From Cucumis sativus (lineage: Eukaryota > Streptophyta > Magnoliopsida > Cucurbitales > Cucurbitaceae), in NCBI RefSeq assembly GCF_000004075.3, contig NC_026656.2:3844001-3908000 (forward strand): 64,000 nt of DNA, written 5' to 3'. The notes beneath the pieces are model-generated. The model saw only the letters and a program-made list of their open reading frames with translations, was not told where the DNA came from and did not search any database. The number at the start of each line of letters is the position of its first letter. Positions within the stretch are counted from its first letter, which is position 1. The translations under genes were made by a program, and so were the position numbers. Of this stretch, positions 26,415 through 38,200 are shown piece by piece.

Positions 26415-27760
26415 CCTGCAAATAAGTACATTTATTTAATAATTGGTGGAAATTTCTTCAGTTGGTATTGCATGATTCTAATCACAACATATAATCACAA
26501 TGGATTTTGGAAAATTAATGGATTCAGAAGTTAACTGTAGTTCATCCAATAAATCACTGTTTGCTTGTCACAAAATAAAAGACAATGAAGTACAACATTA
26601 CTCACAGGGAATAATTTCTATTTTCTAGGAAACAAGAAACTTTAATCATAACAAACCAATGACAACCTAAAGACAAAAGGACAATAAATCTTTCCAACCA
26701 AATTAATCTTCTCCCTGAATAATGACAACTGGCTCTTCTCCCCGAGGATAGAAAGTATGTAACTTGCGCGAAGCAACCTCTCTTGTTCCTGACTCTGCAA
26801 TCCTAATGAAACCATATCCATATTGAGTTTACTCTTAAAACCTTTGAGTTATGTGGAATGGTAACAAGGCAGTCTAGAGTGTCAACCAACCAAATAACCT
26901 ACGAGTTCATAGGAGAAATTTTTAGTAGAATTACTTCCTTTCTCCCCCCCTTTTACGAAAATTTAAAGAAAATATTTTTTCCTTGAAGCTTCAGTCGCGA
27001 ACTAAACACAAACTCAATGCTACAAATTTTCAAGACTTCCAGAAAGCGATCTTGGTTGAGGCAACTGAAGCATAAAAGCACAAACAAGAGGAAAAACTTC
27101 ACCCAAATCATTCTCATTGCAAAGTTATAGGGTGCCGAACGTCAAATCCTCAAATCCCTATGCAAACCAAATGAATTATCTGAAATCATATTGATTTCAA
27201 CTACATAAAAACAAAAATACAATCGCAAGGACAAAAACAACCAGAATCTAAACACATCTTTAAAAACGGGAGGAAATGAAACAAAACAACAGAAAATAAT
27301 TAAGAAAAAACTCTGACCAAATCATAATTCTCAAAAGAAACAAAACACCCAAATCATAAATCATTTCGATTCCACCAAACAAACAAATACACCCATCAAA
27401 TCCATAAAGACATCATCATAAAGAAACAAAATTTCCAAAACAAATCAAACAAATTCCACTAAGTATAATTACAGAGACACAATTTCAATCTAGGGCATGG
27501 ATCAAATGAGATTGAACATAGATCGTAATAATTCCAATCCAAAAGTGAAAATAGAGGAAATGGATCAATCGGAGAAAACGATGAAGAGAAGGAACAAACC
27601 TGTAAAAGCTACCTTTGTCGAAAATCTAAACCAAGAAGCGAACTACAGAAGAAAAAAATTAAATTAAAAAGGAAAAAAAAAAATCTAAAGGAGAATTTTA
27701 TAAGGAAGAAGAAGAATTCCTACAAGAAAAAAGAAAGAAGAAGGGAATGGAAGTCCAAGT
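26415..27760 (-). other. 5' leader region and leader intron of the SRP-receptor gene
   Basis: Minus-strand TATTTGCAG|GGTG gives an acceptor at 26417-26416, 20 bases before the ATG at 26395. A leader exon ending CGACAAAG|GTAGC near 27624, or after a second possible donor near 27612, would start around 27750 in a purine-rich stretch. The intron of about 1.2 kb is AT-rich and contains a protein-like relic at 26703-26820. The exact leader exon is inferred. Confidence 0.5.
26703..26820 (-). pseudogene. Protein-like open segment of unknown origin in the SRP-receptor leader intron
   Basis: One frame runs without stops for about 39 codons and ends at TAA (26705-26703). It contains GFIRIAESGTREVASRKLH followed by TFYPRGEEPVVIIQGED. 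The composition is protein-like and GC-richer than the surrounding intron. No upstream ATG is in frame, and a stop lies just upstream. It may be a terminal-exon relic, a retrocopy fragment or chance. I cannot name the family. Confidence 0.3.
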
Positions 27761-29601
27761 TTGTCTCCGCGTTTTATTTTATTTGAGGCTTAAATCTTCA
27801 AATTAAAAATGACCGCACGCCAGCTCAGCCAAGCCATCTAGCCGACGGCGCATACGCTAACAGTAACGGAAACGAAGTTTTCCAATTTAACTTAAATTAT
27901 CATTTAGTCTTTGCATGGTTTGAATTTTTTTTAAAAAAAATATGTACTTTTCTTTTTCTTTTTCTTTTTAATTCTTTTTTTTTGGCTAAATGATACAAAA
28001 TACCCCTTAACTTTATATATATGTTCTTTTTTGTTAAAATCTCGTTATTATGTATGAAAAATACTCTTAAACTTTTAAAATATTATAAACGTTTTTTATA
28101 ACGAGGTATTAACAGTTTTTGTTCATATTTTAACGCTGATAATTTTATACATAATATCCTTATAATAGGGGTAATTTTGAATTTTTACGATGGAAATTTG
28201 GGCCAAGAAAAACATTGGGTCAAAATCAAGCCCATTAAGTGACTATTGTCACACCCTCTTCCAGAGCCCTTTCTCTCTTTGGCCTCAAAAGAGGGTGCGA
28301 GAGCTAGCAAACAGTGTCATACTTTGACAACACTTACCAATCAACTGCAATAACTAACATAGCGGCCTCATAACCAACAATGCAAACTAAACAAAATCCA
28401 TTACAAGCTAAATGCCTATAATTACACTAATTCTATTATAGATACAAAGTGGAAAACATAAACCATACTATCTAGACCCATAATTTTCAAACTTATGTCA
28501 AATGCATATACACACTAACTATAAGGAGAATAATCTCAGTTCACCAACCACAACTCTAGGGCAAGCTTGGCACAATGACCACTACATTGTCCTTTGACAT
28601 AAACTCTCAATATAGTAGGCAATATGGAACATAAGTGCACAATTTACACAATAGAGAGGAGATTTGAACCTGTGACATTAAAAGGATTAAAAGTTACTAT
28701 ATATATCAATAAACTGCACCTTCCTTTTTGGTGGCTCGATTGTAGAAAAGTGTTAGGGATTTGAATTTTGAATCATAAGCCTTTAATACAAATAAGGACG
28801 GTGTTGTTGCTAGGTTGCAAGGGAATATCGGGATCTCAGACATTGTCTTTAAGTACATACATGTTCCAATTGAGTTGAGTTTAAGTTGGCATTTTTGAAA
28901 TCTCTACTTGAAATCATACTTAAATATAGTAAACAAATTAGATACTATTAGGGACTCTTTTTAACACGAGATTTAAATTTCTTGCTTATCTATTTATTTA
29001 ATAATTTAAATGTAAAATTTCATCATATAACTCGATAACCAATTTTGATAATAATTAGCTTGGAAAATACTATATTTAAGATTTATTGAAAATATAATAA
29101 CTAAAAACGAACCATGAAAGTACATCGGCTAAAATTGTCTCAATTTTTACTCGATTCACTAAATTGCAAAAGATTCTAGAGTGTGGGTTTTTTTTAACTC
29201 TCATATAAGATTAACGTTGAAACAATTGCATATATAATAATTAGATTTAAAGGATTAGCATGTACACTGACATTTTAAAAAAAATTGTAACTATAGCAAA
29301 ATCTGATTATCACGGATAGATTTCACTATATTTATAATGGTTTTTAAAAATGTTGTTATATACTTTATTATTATCCATAAATTTACTCCCTATTATAATT
29401 ACTCATTAATATTTGACACTATCTTAACTATTTAATATAAATTATTATTGTTAATTTAATTGTTTTTAGTAGCTAATTAAACAATTTAATTATGTTCAAT
29501 GAATGTTTAATTCATTACCTTTTATTTATATGGGTTAAACAATAAATTAATATAACATTATTTTAAATAAAACTACACATTAATGTAACAATATAATAAA
29601 T

Positions 29602-30110
29602 AAGTTTAAATCTTATTTTGGTACCTAAATTTTATAGCATGTTCTATTTTGGTCCATACCTTTTATTTTAGTCCAATCTAAGCTTATTTAATATAAAATT
29701 TTAATGAAATAATGAAACGATTTCTATATTTAGATGATTAAATTCTAAATTTATCATATTAATTAAATTTATAGATAACCAATAAATTTGGTTAATTTAT
29801 TTCATAAATCTTTTATGCCAACATATAAATATAATCAACACATAATCAAATAAACCCAAAAACTATGTTTGTTATTTTTCTCTCCAAAACTCTACTCTCC
29901 AACGTCTCTTCCCTGACTCGGCAGCTCCCTCATCTTTAATTTTATTTTTTTTAGATTACAACTTTGCATAATCCTAATGTTAGGGACTAAAGTAAGCTTT
30001 TTTTTTATTATTATTATTAAAAGGTGTAAAGACTAAAATAAATTTTATGTTTAAAGACCAAAATAGAACGAGATGAAAAGTTTTAGAGACAAAATATGAT
30101 TTAAACCTAA
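29602..30110. mobile_element. Non-autonomous inverted-repeat (MITE-like) element
   Basis: The left end carries AAGTTTAAATCTTATTTTGG and GTTCTATTTTGGTCC. The right end, read in reverse complement, carries TAGGTTTAAATCATATTTTG and GTTCTATTTTGGTCT at matching spacing, so the ends are about 70-base imperfect inverted repeats. The interior (about 370 bases) is AT-rich and noncoding. A superfamily cannot be named from the ends alone. Confidence 0.65.
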
Positions 30111-30667
30111 TAAATGATACTGTATGGGCTACATTAATTGGTCTCACACATAATTGATAAATGATTATTTATCCACTTTAATTAATCAAAATATTTAAAA
30201 GAAAAATATTTAAAATTCATTCATTCAAATTACAAACATTTAATATCTAAACTCGAAAAATATAACAAGTAATTAGTAATATCAGATGTTATTAAAGGGT
30301 CGATGTTATCAACTTTTTTATAATTTAGAAAATGTATGAACTCTACTATCATAGAAAAAAAGAAATATATTGAAAGCATCCTTTAAAACATTATTTATAT
30401 CAAACATTTTAAAGTAGACAATAAAAGAAAATATTGTACTCATTTAACTTATTTGTGGGTTAAATATAACGTGAAGTTGTTAGAAAGTAGTATTGATGAT
30501 AAAAGTTAGAACAAATATTGTACACAATTTTATTCCTATGCCGCTTTTTAAACAATTCGCAACCATAGTCCTGAGATGAAGAAATCGAAATTTCAGACAT
30601 TCTTTCATTAATTCCCATCACAATAATTACCTACCACTAACTACGACTTTAGGTATGAACTATTTGT

Positions 30668-30729
30668 AATGACTTTCTAAGTACTTAAAAATTTCTTGTC
30701 AAACATTTTTAAGCACTTAGAAAGTCATT
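30668..30729. repeat. Near-perfect 25-base hairpin
   Basis: Arms at 30668-30692 and 30705-30729 are reverse complements with one mismatch (AATGACTTTCTAAGTACTTA against the complement of TAAGCACTTAGAAAGTCATT), with a 12-base loop. It lies 140 bases beyond the stop of the next gene, on its 3' side. The same arm sequence recurs at 35902-35949. Confidence 0.85.
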
Positions 30730-30868
30730 CAACATGAATGGTCACCATTTTCTCGCTTGAATTATGAAAAAAATAAAAATAATGGGATTTCAAGGAATCA
30801 GAGTTTTTGCACCTATGCAGACTATGCAAATGAAGGATCCTCAATGATTTTTTCAATTAGAGAGGACT

Positions 30869-32787
30869 TCATGCTCTTAAAGCCACTTGATCTTGCCATG
30901 AGATCTTCCTTTTTCCTGCTCTGTTTGATCCATTATCATCATTCCTACACATTGATGATAACACCAACTCGCTGTTCTTTGCATCGTGTTCGCTTCTTGG
31001 GAAGATATTCTTCGGCTCGTCCTCCAGTCTCACTGGTTTGAAACCAGCTTGCAGTTCTTCTTCCTCCCTCTGAAGCAAGAAACAGATGTTAAAGGACTGA
31101 GAGTTGCATTTGAATGTAATCGGAAAAGTTGAAACGTTTCTAACTAAAAGAAGCTGAAATTGAAGTCATGGTAGGTACCGAAATCTGGTTAAGGTCGAAA
31201 ACCGGGGTCATGTTCCTGTTGGCAGCAGCTTCATGTGCTCTGTATACTCTCTCTTTCTGGTCAAAAGTAGGAAAAGAACTGTTCACAATGACTTCCTTCT
31301 TGCTGCACGTATTTGACTTCTGGTTTAGGTCGAAAAACGACTGAGATTTTCGAGAAGAGGCTTCAACCCCATTGTAGATTCCTCCCCTTTGGTTTACGTC
31401 ATGAGCTTGAGCAAGCGGCTTCAAAGAAGCTTCTCTTTTCCGTGAACTCTTTTCTTTCTTAACGGTGGGAGGTTTGAGTTCAAGGTTCCGTGGCCGCTTG
31501 AAACCAACCTTTGGCTGGATGTTTGCAGGCTGCTTCTTCAACAATTCATATCTATGCCTCAGGAATCTAAAGGAGTGGAGAAATAAACAGGACTCAGTTA
31601 ACAACATTAGCAAATTCCTGATAGAAACCCACAGATAGAGGGAAAGGAGAATAGTGATGCTAGACTATACCGAACTTCATCCAAAAGGGTTTCCTTTTTC
31701 CGCTTCGCAATCAGTAGTTTTTTCTTCATGGCTTCTGTTTCCTGAGATGAAAATGCTTCAACTGGTCAAGTTCTACGTAAAATATTTTCACAAGCTATAC
31801 CCTCATTATCTCTGCAGTACATTAGAAGTAAAACTGAGCAGGAATTCCATCCATCAACCATATGGTAAAAAAAATTGAAACCTTAAAACATACAGGGCAC
31901 CCCCACCCCTCAAAGATTGTACTTTCATTATTCGTGAGTGATAAGATCATGTTCAAACCAATGTAATGGGTATCCAAGTTGAGCTAAGCTAGGTATATAA
32001 ATTCAAATATATCACTCCTAAACAAATACAAAAAGCAACGTAAATTGAATACTTACACTTTGACTAATCTCACTCAACATTGAAACTAACAACTAACTCT
32101 ATTACAGAAAATCAATAATATCAAGTCATATTTACTTCAAACTTGAACACAATTACAGGAGACACATTATCTCATTTAATTAAACGCCCTGATTTATTGC
32201 ATGTTTAGATTACCTTTCTAAGGGCTTAAAGGCATTTTAAGTACCACTTCTACACTAAGGGAAAAACGGAACACATGGGGTCGAAAGTTTAAAACTTATG
32301 ATCTCTTAGCCAATGGAACTGTCTAAACCCCTTGAGGTATCCTCGATTAAGCCAACAACATATAAAAGAGATTGAACCCCATAAGCTTAATTTTCTTTTA
32401 GCATTTAAAAACACCAAAAATTAACACAAACATCAAAAGCAATATTTCAACAGTTCAAAATTTTCTCAGCAACCAAATACAGTCTCAAAGCCTTCTCAGG
32501 CCAAGATCTTCATCTTTTCTAGTATCAAGGACAAAACAAGTACAGTCTCAAAACTCAGCAACCAATCAACAAATAACCAATCTCGAAAAATAAACAACAA
32601 TAATCGAAGAACAAGCACATCGATAAAAGAGATTAAAACAGGGAGAAAAATCCAAAAACGAAAATATTACGTTATGCAACTCCTCGTAATCCTGCAAGAG
32701 ACTTTGATGTTTGATCCCAACCATCGAACTCTCAAACAGAGCACACGCCATTGAATTCGCAGCCACCCCTTTTCGAGCTTTCTTCAT
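30869..32787 (-). CDS. Uncharacterised plant protein with two FDLNQ motifs
   Basis: Four exons, 32787-32671, 31741-31671, 31566-31179 and 31069-30869, join in phase and give 258 residues. The N-terminus is MKKARKGVAANSMACALFE, followed by a basic helical stretch (AMKKKLLIAKRKKETLLDEV with RFLRHRYELLKKQ) likely to form a coiled coil. A basic linker (VKKEKSSRKREASLK) suggests nuclear location. FDLNQ occurs at about residues 141-145 and 186-190. The C-terminus is GKRKISWQDQVALRA. It recalls a plant family without assigned function (At4g30630/At5g57910, from memory). FDLN resembles the DLN form of EAR repression motifs, so a transcriptional role is possible but only inferred. The 5' leader is CT-rich and extends beyond 32870. 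Confidence 0.85.
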
Positions 32788-33360
32788 TCGATTAAAAGAG
32801 AAAAATCGAAACGATGGTCGAAAAAAGAGATGACCCAGAAAAGAGAATGAGGAGAAGAAGGAGAAACAATGGCGGAAAAGGAAAAAAAAAGGGGGGGCGA
32901 AAAGAATGAAGGGTTTTGGTTAAATCTTAACCTAGAAGAGAACTAAGAAGGGAAGGGAGAAAAAACCCAAATCGGAGGGTGATTCAGGGAAGTTGAGAGA
33001 GAGAGAAAGAAGAGAAATTTAGGCAGTTTTTCTCTGATTGAATTAGGAATTTGTTGGAGAGAAGAATTTTTGGTTTGGTCCAACTGGGCCATTGATGAGA
33101 TATAGAAAGAGGATTCCATTGATGTGTGGATGGTGAAAAATCTTGAGAACAAAAATTCAGTGAATTGTGTGAGTGATGTGTATAACTTTTTTTCTTTATT
33201 ATTAATTGTTTGTTTTTTTGGAAAGAGAAAAGGGAATGAATTTCTGTTTGTGTTGAACTGTTTTAATGGGGTTTGCAGATGATGTTTGTGGATAGTGCTT
33301 CTTTGCCTTTAAAGCCTTTCCTTCTTTTTTCCTCTATTAAATCAATCAATCCATAAAGAT

Positions 33361-33406
33361 TCTCTCTCTCTATCTCTCTCTCTCTCTCACACACACACAC
33401 ATATAT
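33361..33406. repeat. TC/CA/TA compound microsatellite
   Basis: (TC)n, interrupted once by TATC, runs into (AC)n and then (AT)n over 46 bases. It lies about 570 bases upstream of the FDLNQ gene's ATG. Confidence 0.9.
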
Positions 33407-34326
33407 GGGTTCGGTTTGGTTTATAGAAAAGTTTTAACTTTTTTATCCGGTTTGGTTTTCTTATTTTAATCGAACCCATAAATTAAGTTTCTTTATCATT
33501 TTAAGCAAACTCTCTAAGTTATAGGAACAAAAAAAACAATTATTTGGGTGGATATATGTTTGTTATTTTTGTCAAGAAAAAAATGTTCAATTTTAATTTG
33601 AAAATTAGAAAGAAAAAAAAAATGATGAGATGGAAAACCAAACCGAACCAAATAAAACCCCCTTTTTATGTTCATCGCTTTCTCATTTTGTCTTCAGAAA
33701 AACCATCTCAGTCTCTATGGTCAAATTAATAGACATTTTGGAGAATATTCCTTTTTTTTATGTTCTGATTTAGAATAAATGCTTACATAATTGTGTGTTA
33801 TGTACTTAATATTATTCTATAGTTTACATTAATTAGTGTTTAATCAAGATTAAGTTATAATTTATTTTTTTCATTTGAAATTTGTATATGGCTACTCAAC
33901 GTTCAAAATTACAAATCAAATTTGTATATGAATTAATCTTTTTAAGAATTCACATTTTTGACATAGTTAAAAATTTAGAACTATCTTGTTTAAGTTTTAA
34001 AACTAAAATATAATAATCTCCTTCAACTTTATGAATGAAATTTCTTTTGATATGTCTATAAATTTGATCTAATATCAAATTTGTTACAATAGTTTCATTT
34101 TTTTTATATTCGTGAGTGTTTGAGTCAACTTATGTACTCATCTGATAAATCACATGGGACAAACTGTCTCACTCTTTAACCTTAGAGTGTCAAGAAACTC
34201 GTAATAAATTAATTATAGTTAGGTAACCAACATGGAAGACTACTACCTTAATTTCATATAACTCTCTAATCTATATTTTATCTATCAAAATAAATTATTG
34301 TTCAACTGATATAAAACATGTACTTT

Positions 34327-34386
34327 CAATTTTGAGATTAGATGTTCCATCATTTGCAATTTTGAGATTAGATGTTCCATCATTTG
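34327..34386. repeat. Exact tandem duplication of 30 bases
   Basis: CAATTTTGAGATTAGATGTT plus ten more bases occurs twice back to back with no difference. The exact identity suggests a recent duplication, or an assembly effect. Confidence 0.9.
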
Positions 34387-35253
34387 CATACGGATCTAGA
34401 AAATGTTTCTTATTTATGGTAAAAGCCATATGGTGTTGTTGGCAAATTGTTATAAAAGACAAAATTTGTTAAGCTTTGAAGTAAAGGAGGAGACAACGAC
34501 CCATTTATAGTTTGATGGTGTTAGAATATATAATTTTTGTTATAATGTCATGTGTTTAAGATGTAAACTATTTTAATTCAAAAAATAAAGTAATAAACAC
34601 CATAACAAAGAATAAAAAGTGATGAATGTACAATGTAAAAACCGAAGGTTATGATAACTTATTTGAGAATACAAAATTGATATTTGCTGTAGCAAAAATA
34701 GCTATTTTAGTCTTAGGTATGTCCACATACATCTCTTTCAATTTATTTTAAATTTATGTATTTCAAGTCATGATAACCTAAAAAAGATATAACACATCCA
34801 AGTTAATTCAAAAAGGTATGTATGATGGATTTATATAGAAAATGTATGAAGTGATTTTGTGAGTGTGACTATATTTATTATTGTTTACTTGTATTCTCTA
34901 ATCGTAATCTCTCTCAGTGCAAAGTTGAGAGTGATTCTTTCAATGGTAAAAATTACATGAAACACACTAAGATAGATACTTAAAAAATAATTTAGTACGG
35001 ACCTACATTTACCAAATGTAGTTTCTATATGCAGTACTATACATTAACCATATACTTACCAACCATTTTTTAGAATCACTTTTTTAACTGTGGAATCAAT
35101 CAAGCACCACTAAAGTTTTGAAAATAACTCAGGGTTAGCCTAAACTATATTGTTTCCCACCCCTCGCCCCCAAATCACCGAGCAACACGTGTCGTTGCCA
35201 GTTCCCCTTCTTCTGTCCAGAATCTACATTTCTTCAAAGCTAAAATTACTTAC

Positions 35254-38200
35254 TTACAATAGTCGCTCTTCCTCCTCAGTTTGATTAGCTTTTTTAAGTT
35301 TTGCTTGGTGTTGCTTCCCATTCACATGAGCTAACATCACTTTCGTTACATAAGCACCAACTTTGCACTTTTCACACCAAAAACTGAACTTTACTGAACT
35401 TTTTGCCATGACATCGTTGTTAGTAGTCGGGTTGTTCTCTTGCTGCTGCTTATTCTCCTTTTTCAGAAAGTACGGAATTAATGCATTCATGTCAACACTG
35501 CCTTCACTTTTCTCACCTACATCTGCTTCTCCATCTTTTGTTTCCTTTCCTTCCGCACCTCCTCCTGCTGCCGCTGCCATGGCTTTCTGTAGCTTTCTCC
35601 TCTTTTTCGATAATGGCTCATGTGCAACTCGGGAAACTTTGCTCTCCTTTTCAGCTCTCAGGTTTGCTTCTTTACGCCTGTGTTTCTTGCCACGAAGGTG
35701 ATCATTAAAAGATTTTTCTTCCGCAGTGGTTACTTGACACAGGGCACAACTCCACTCGTCCTTGGAAGTCTTCTTCACAAGAGATGGTAGGATGTGTTTG
35801 ATGGATGGTGATGTCGTCGTCTCAGCCTTTCGCTCTTCTCTAAAGGCATTCGGAACGGGTTTTTCCTGTAGCAGCATTCTCAATTCTATAAGAAATGAAC
35901 TCGACTTTCTAAGTGCTTAGAACCACTTTCTAAAGCACTTAAAAAGTCGTTACAAACATATTTTTTAAGTAGGATAATTTTTCTAAATCGTGCCATTATT
36001 CAAACAATGTATCAATAATAGAAACCTGATCATCAATAATTCCTATATACCTATATAGGCTATGAAAAACTTCCATTTTGTCCCAGTAAATTTAAAGCTT
36101 GAGTTGAAAGAAAAGTTCATAGAAATACTTTTAGAAGTTTGGCAACCTTTGAAATCTTAACATTTGTCTGCCAGTTTTATTGAAGTTCGCATTTAAATAC
36201 CACCAACAAAAATAGATTAAATTACAATTGAACTCTGGGTTAGTGTTTATTTAAACTCTCAAAAGTGACTGTTCTTGAACATTTTTTAATTAGAGACACT
36301 AAAATTTTAGGGCCCTTCTACACATTTTTTAAATTATAAGGGACCTTTTGAAAATTATAAGAATAAACTAGATTCAGACTTCAGAGTTAGGACTAAATTG
36401 GGCCCTACACATTTTTTAAATTATAAGGACCTTTTGAAAGTTATAAGAATAAACTAGATTCAGATTTCAGAGTTAGGAGTAAATTATTATTTAACCATTT
36501 AATACACACATACACATGTCTATATCTCGATATACACATACATATATACATACATACATATATACATACATATCTACATACATATCTACATACATATATA
36601 CATACATATACATATACACACATACACATGTCTACATCTAGATATACACATATCTAGACATATTTATCAATATACATATCTACATATATAGACATACATA
36701 GATATATAGCTCAAAATTAACCATTCATTTTTCTTCTCAAATTAAAATTCTCTTCTAAAATTTAGAGTCTCTCTGGCCTACAAATTTGTAATTAAATTTT
36801 TTATTTGTGTCTTATAAATCCATGAACTTTCAAATCAATCTCTAGATTTTGTAATTTTTATAAACATTGAATAGGTCAAGCATCTATTAAATACAAAAAA
36901 GGAAAATTAAGAATTTATTTGTGTTGATAAGTTGGGATAGTGGACGTATTTCTTGAATTTGATTTTTTGTTTTAATTTTTTTTTGCTTATTTTTGCACAT
37001 TTTCTCTAGAGTGGTTTTCAACCCTATTAGAAAAGAAGATTGAATTTTCAGTCCAAGTTTTTTTTAAAAAAAACAAGTTTATTGAAAACTATAATTAGTT
37101 TCCAAAAACTGGTCTATTTATCCACTTTGACTAAGAATTCAAACTTTTCAAAAGATAAAAAACCAAACTAAAAAATAGTGGGTAAACAAGCATAAATTAC
37201 AAAAAAAACTAAAACGAAAAACAATATAGAAATGGTTATGAAACTAGCCTAAGTTTTATGTAAAGAAAAAGAAAACATTCTTTCTTCAGGACAACAAAGG
37301 CAGATGGGAGATTGAAACACCTTTAAAAAATGATTTTGAAAAAAATGTCAATACCTCCAAATTAAATAGGAAATTGTCTTTTAAGTTTTCTCAGTCCATC
37401 CAATCAACCACCGAACTTTAGTTGGAAATTTAAAATTTTCAACTAATGAAGGTGAGCGTGATATACCAAAAACTGAGCCTCAACTGACTCGATAAAAAAA
37501 TAATTACTTCAACGGGTCAAATCACCATGGAGAGATTAACATGGGATTCTGGTAATTTCTCAAATCTTATATATTTTAAATTAAATTATTTTCCCAAATA
37601 TTATATCCAATTGCCATTCAAAGATTTAAAAAAATTATAGCTGTGTTGGGCACTCAGACTTTGGGGAGTGGGGTGGGTTATTTTAGCCCAGTGGGTGGAG
37701 TGGGTTATTTTAGCCCACTCCACATGGATTAAGCAAGAGGGGATAGATGAGGGTTATTTTACTCATTCTCTAGGCCCAGATGACCACAAAAATTTTTGCT
37801 TTGCTTGAGGTCAACCTCCTCGACCCCGAAATTCTTCCAAATTTAAAAAACTTTTTGAAGAAAATTTCTCGATCTCTCTCAAAGACATCTCGAGGCAACC
37901 TTAGCGTACCGAATAATGCTTATATGTTAGACCAACTTCAACTCGAGATCATTGACATAATGCTTAAAGATGTCAATGATCTCAAGCCAAAGTTCGCCCG
38001 AGATAGCCTGAGAGCTAAAGAAAATAAGCATGATGGAATATGATCTCGGGGGCTACGGGCACTCGGTGAGTTAAACAACTCTAATCCCTTTCACTTAATA
38101 CATGCCTAAACATGGAGTTGGGCTAAAATAGCTCACTCCACTCCCCTCAAATATGTATCCCAAACACATACTATAATAACGTAACAACTTACTATAAAAC

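Larger units (their letters stand above)
27761..30868. other. Spacer between SRP receptor and the FDLNQ-protein gene
   Basis: About 3.1 kb of mostly AT-rich DNA. It contains an inverted-repeat element at 29602-30110, a hairpin at 30668-30729, an ACAAATATAG-like repeat at about 29275-29360 and a GC-richer LTR-like patch at about 28240-28640. That patch begins TGTCACACCCTCTTCCAGAG and has no coding frame. No gene is supported. Confidence 0.55.
33160..35253. other. Spacer upstream of the FDLNQ gene
   Basis: About 2.1 kb. It contains a TC/AC microsatellite (33361-33406), a 30-base unit present exactly twice in tandem (34327-34386) and otherwise AT-rich sequence without frames. The left end must carry the FDLNQ-gene promoter. 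The right end carries the 3' UTR of the zinc-finger gene. Confidence 0.55.

Noticed and set aside
28240-28640. Possible LTR beginning TGTCACACCC
   Set aside because: No matching second end, primer-binding site or coding domain could be found, so I did not call it an element.
32943-33152. Small minus-strand frame upstream of the FDLNQ gene
   Set aside because: It could be an upstream frame in the leader, but no family likeness or conserved feature is visible and the transcription start is unknown.
37780-38043. 87-codon open frame on the plus strand
   Set aside because: It lies inside an inverted-repeat element within an intron, shows no domain and has no splice-compatible neighbours. I treat it as element interior, not as a gene.
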